NCBI GenBank assembly: GCA_015493405.1
Contig: WGDF01000322.1
Coordinates: 1 to 7,232, forward strand
Source: Flavobacteriaceae bacterium
Lineage (GTDB): Bacteria; Bacteroidota; Bacteroidia; Flavobacteriales; Flavobacteriaceae
Length of the DNA stretch: 7,232 nucleotides
Direction: 5' to 3'
The position numbers and the translations under genes are program-made. Shown in pieces: positions 5,840 to 7,232 of this stretch; the stretch's first letter is position 1; every line of letters starts with the position of its first letter. Under the pieces are notes generated by a model. The model was given only the letters and a program-made list of their open reading frames with translations. It did no database searches and was not told where the DNA came from.

Positions 5840-7232
5840 ATGAAAAAAATTACTTTATTAATTGCTATTTTATTTGCTGCAATAAGCTGGCAAACAAATG
5901 CGCAAGTTGTTATTGGTAATGGGACGGCAGAGAAATCCATCCCAATTGACCCTTTTTATGGCTATTCTTATTCTCAGAATATTTATTTGGCCTCGGAGAT
6001 AAATGCCAGTGGCACCATTACATCATTAAAATTCCGATATAATGGGCACTCTAACCTTGTTAAATCTAAAGATTGGGTGGTTTATTTAGGCCATACCAGT
6101 AAAACAGAATTCGATTCTACGACTGATTGGATTCCTGTTGCTGATTTAACGGAAGTTTATAATGGCACTATCACGGCCGTAGGAAGCGGTAGTCCCGAAT
6201 GGATTACAATTGACATTACCGATTTTGCTTATAATGGCACGGACAATTTAGTAGTCGCTGTAGATGAAAATACACCAAGCTATGATAGCACTGATGATTA
6301 TTTTTATGCCAGTGCTGTAACCGGAAACAGATCAATAGTTTTTCATGCTGATAGTTCAAATCCTGATCCTGCATCACCGCCTGAGGCAGATGATGTACAA
6401 GCTTTTGTTCCTAATATCATTTTTGAGGGTATTACCCAAGCATGCCCTACACCCACAGATTTAGCTGTGTCCAATATTACCGCAACCGGAGCTGATGTCT
6501 CTTGGACAGAAAATGGTTCGGCAACGGCTTGGAATATAGAATATGGTCCGGCCGGTTTTACACAAGGTCAAGGCACAACTGTAGCGGCTTCGTCCAATCC
6601 TTTTACACTGTCCGGTTTGACATCAGGAACAGTATATGATGTTTATGTTCAAGCCGATTGTGGCGGAGGAGATAGTAGTAATTGGGCAGGTACTATCAGA
6701 TTTAATACAGTTTGTGAAGCTAAAGTTGCGCCCTATTCTCAAAATTTTGATGTTGCAACCCGACCTGATTTACCCGTATGCTGGTCTAAAGTAGTTGATG
6801 CAACATCTAGTCATGCAATGGTCGGCACAACAACAACAAATAACTCAGCACCAAATGGATTAAAATTGTACAATTCAGGTGATGATTCCGCAACATTACT
6901 ATTGATTACTCCTGAGTTTAGTGATTTAACCTCACAGTCAAACCAAATTAGATTTAAAGCCAAAGGGAGTGGTGCTGGATATGATTTAATCATAGGTACC
7001 ATGTCCGATCCTAATGATCAAACTACATTTACTGCTTTTACTACAGTAACCTTAACTTCATCATTCGAAGAGTATATAGTTAGATTTGACTCTTATTCAG
7101 GTTCCGATCAATTTATTGCATTTAAGCATGGTTTAGGCGGTACATATAGATCTATTTATATTGATGATTTTAATTATGAACCCTTACCTTCTTGTATACC
7201 ACCTTCAGATATAGCTGTAGCTAATGAGACAA
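5840..7232 (+). CDS. Secreted multi-domain surface protein with fibronectin type III and MAM-like modules, 3' end beyond window
   Basis: The frame is open for 464 codons to the right edge with no stop. Residues 1-21 are a signal peptide (KK start, hydrophobic core, TNA|Q). Residues ~22-200 form a β-rich domain starting IGNGTAEKSIPID.FYGYSYSQ and containing WVVYLGHTSKTEF and DNLVVAVDEN. I recognise this block as recurrent at the N-terminus of Bacteroidota surface proteins but cannot name it. Residues 202-291 are a fibronectin type III domain (CPTPTDLAVSN..., VSWTENGSA..WNIEYGP, SGLTSGTVYDVYVQADC). Residues 292-451 resemble the MAM-like/'choice-of-anchor' β-sandwich of this phylum (APYSQNFD, LPVCW, LITPEFSDL, IGTMSDPND, FIAFKHG..GTYRSIYIDDF). 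At Cys452 a second Fn3 begins (CIPPSDIAVANET), so modules alternate. Such proteins usually end in a type IX secretion sorting domain, which would lie outside the window. No catalytic residues are visible. An adhesin, or the accessory region of a secreted enzyme, is possible. Confidence 0.88.
   Translation, partial: MKKITLLIAILFAAISWQTNAQVVIGNGTAEKSIPIDPFYGYSYSQNIYLASEINASGTITSLKFRYNGHSNLVKSKDWVVYLGHTSKTEFDSTTDWIPVADLTEVYNGTITAVGSGSPEWITIDITDFAYNGTDNLVVAVDENTPSYDSTDDYFYASAVTGNRSIVFHADSSNPDPASPPEADDVQAFVPNIIFEGITQACPTPTDLAVSNITATGADVSWTENGSATAWNIEYGPAGFTQGQGTTVAASSNPFTLSGLTSGTVYDVYVQADCGGGDSSNWAGTIRFNTVCEAKVAPYSQNFDVATRPDLPVCWSKVVDATSSHAMVGTTTTNNSAPNGLKLYNSGDDSATLLLITPEFSDLTSQSNQIRFKAKGSGAGYDLIIGTMSDPNDQTTFTAFTTVTLTSSFEEYIVRFDSYSGSDQFIAFKHGLGGTYRSIYIDDFNYEPLPSCIPPSDIAVANET

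Noticed and set aside
6811..7002. Minus-strand open frame inside the surface-protein gene
   Set aside because: The plus-strand frame through this stretch has clear MAM-like family motifs, and the opposite frame has none.

Overview
The window comes from the chromosome of a Bacteroidota bacterium. A Flavobacteriales- or Bacteroidales-like lineage is likely, but I cannot place it more finely. The evidence is low GC, promoters of the Bacteroidota −7 type (TANNTTTG), almost no Shine-Dalgarno sequences, secreted proteins cleaved at an 'NA|Q' junction, an OmpA-family porin carrying thrombospondin type 3 repeats, and a modular Fn3-containing surface protein of a kind common in this phylum. It looks like ordinary core genome. 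I see no mobile element, CRISPR array, tRNA or rRNA.

Layout. On the minus strand, positions 1-2555 hold the start of a respiratory complex I operon in the order nuoA-nuoB-nuoC-nuoD. The genes overlap or nearly touch, and nuoD runs off the left edge with probably only two or three codons plus the stop missing. A divergent AT-rich gap (2556-2982) separates this operon from kbl (glycine C-acetyltransferase) on the plus strand. The nuoA side of the gap has a −7 box and a perfect 16-bp palindrome of Crp/FNR-like geometry, centred about 42 bp upstream of the predicted transcription start. The kbl side has a −33/−7 promoter that overlaps the alternative TTG start codon. After kbl comes an OmpA/OprF-like outer-membrane protein with its own promoter and a strong intrinsic terminator. 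Last is the 5' part of a secreted multi-domain protein that continues past the right edge.

How the genes fit together. NuoA-D are the membrane-arm subunit A and the quinone-site/N2-cluster subunits B, C and D of an energy-conserving quinone reductase. Kbl links threonine/glycine metabolism to acetyl-CoA. The OmpA-like protein anchors the outer membrane to peptidoglycan, and the last protein is probably a cell-surface or secreted factor. kbl, the ompA-like gene and the last gene each have a candidate promoter and look like separate transcription units. The most interesting point is the palindrome at the nuo promoter, which suggests control by a redox- or oxygen-responsive Crp/FNR-family activator.
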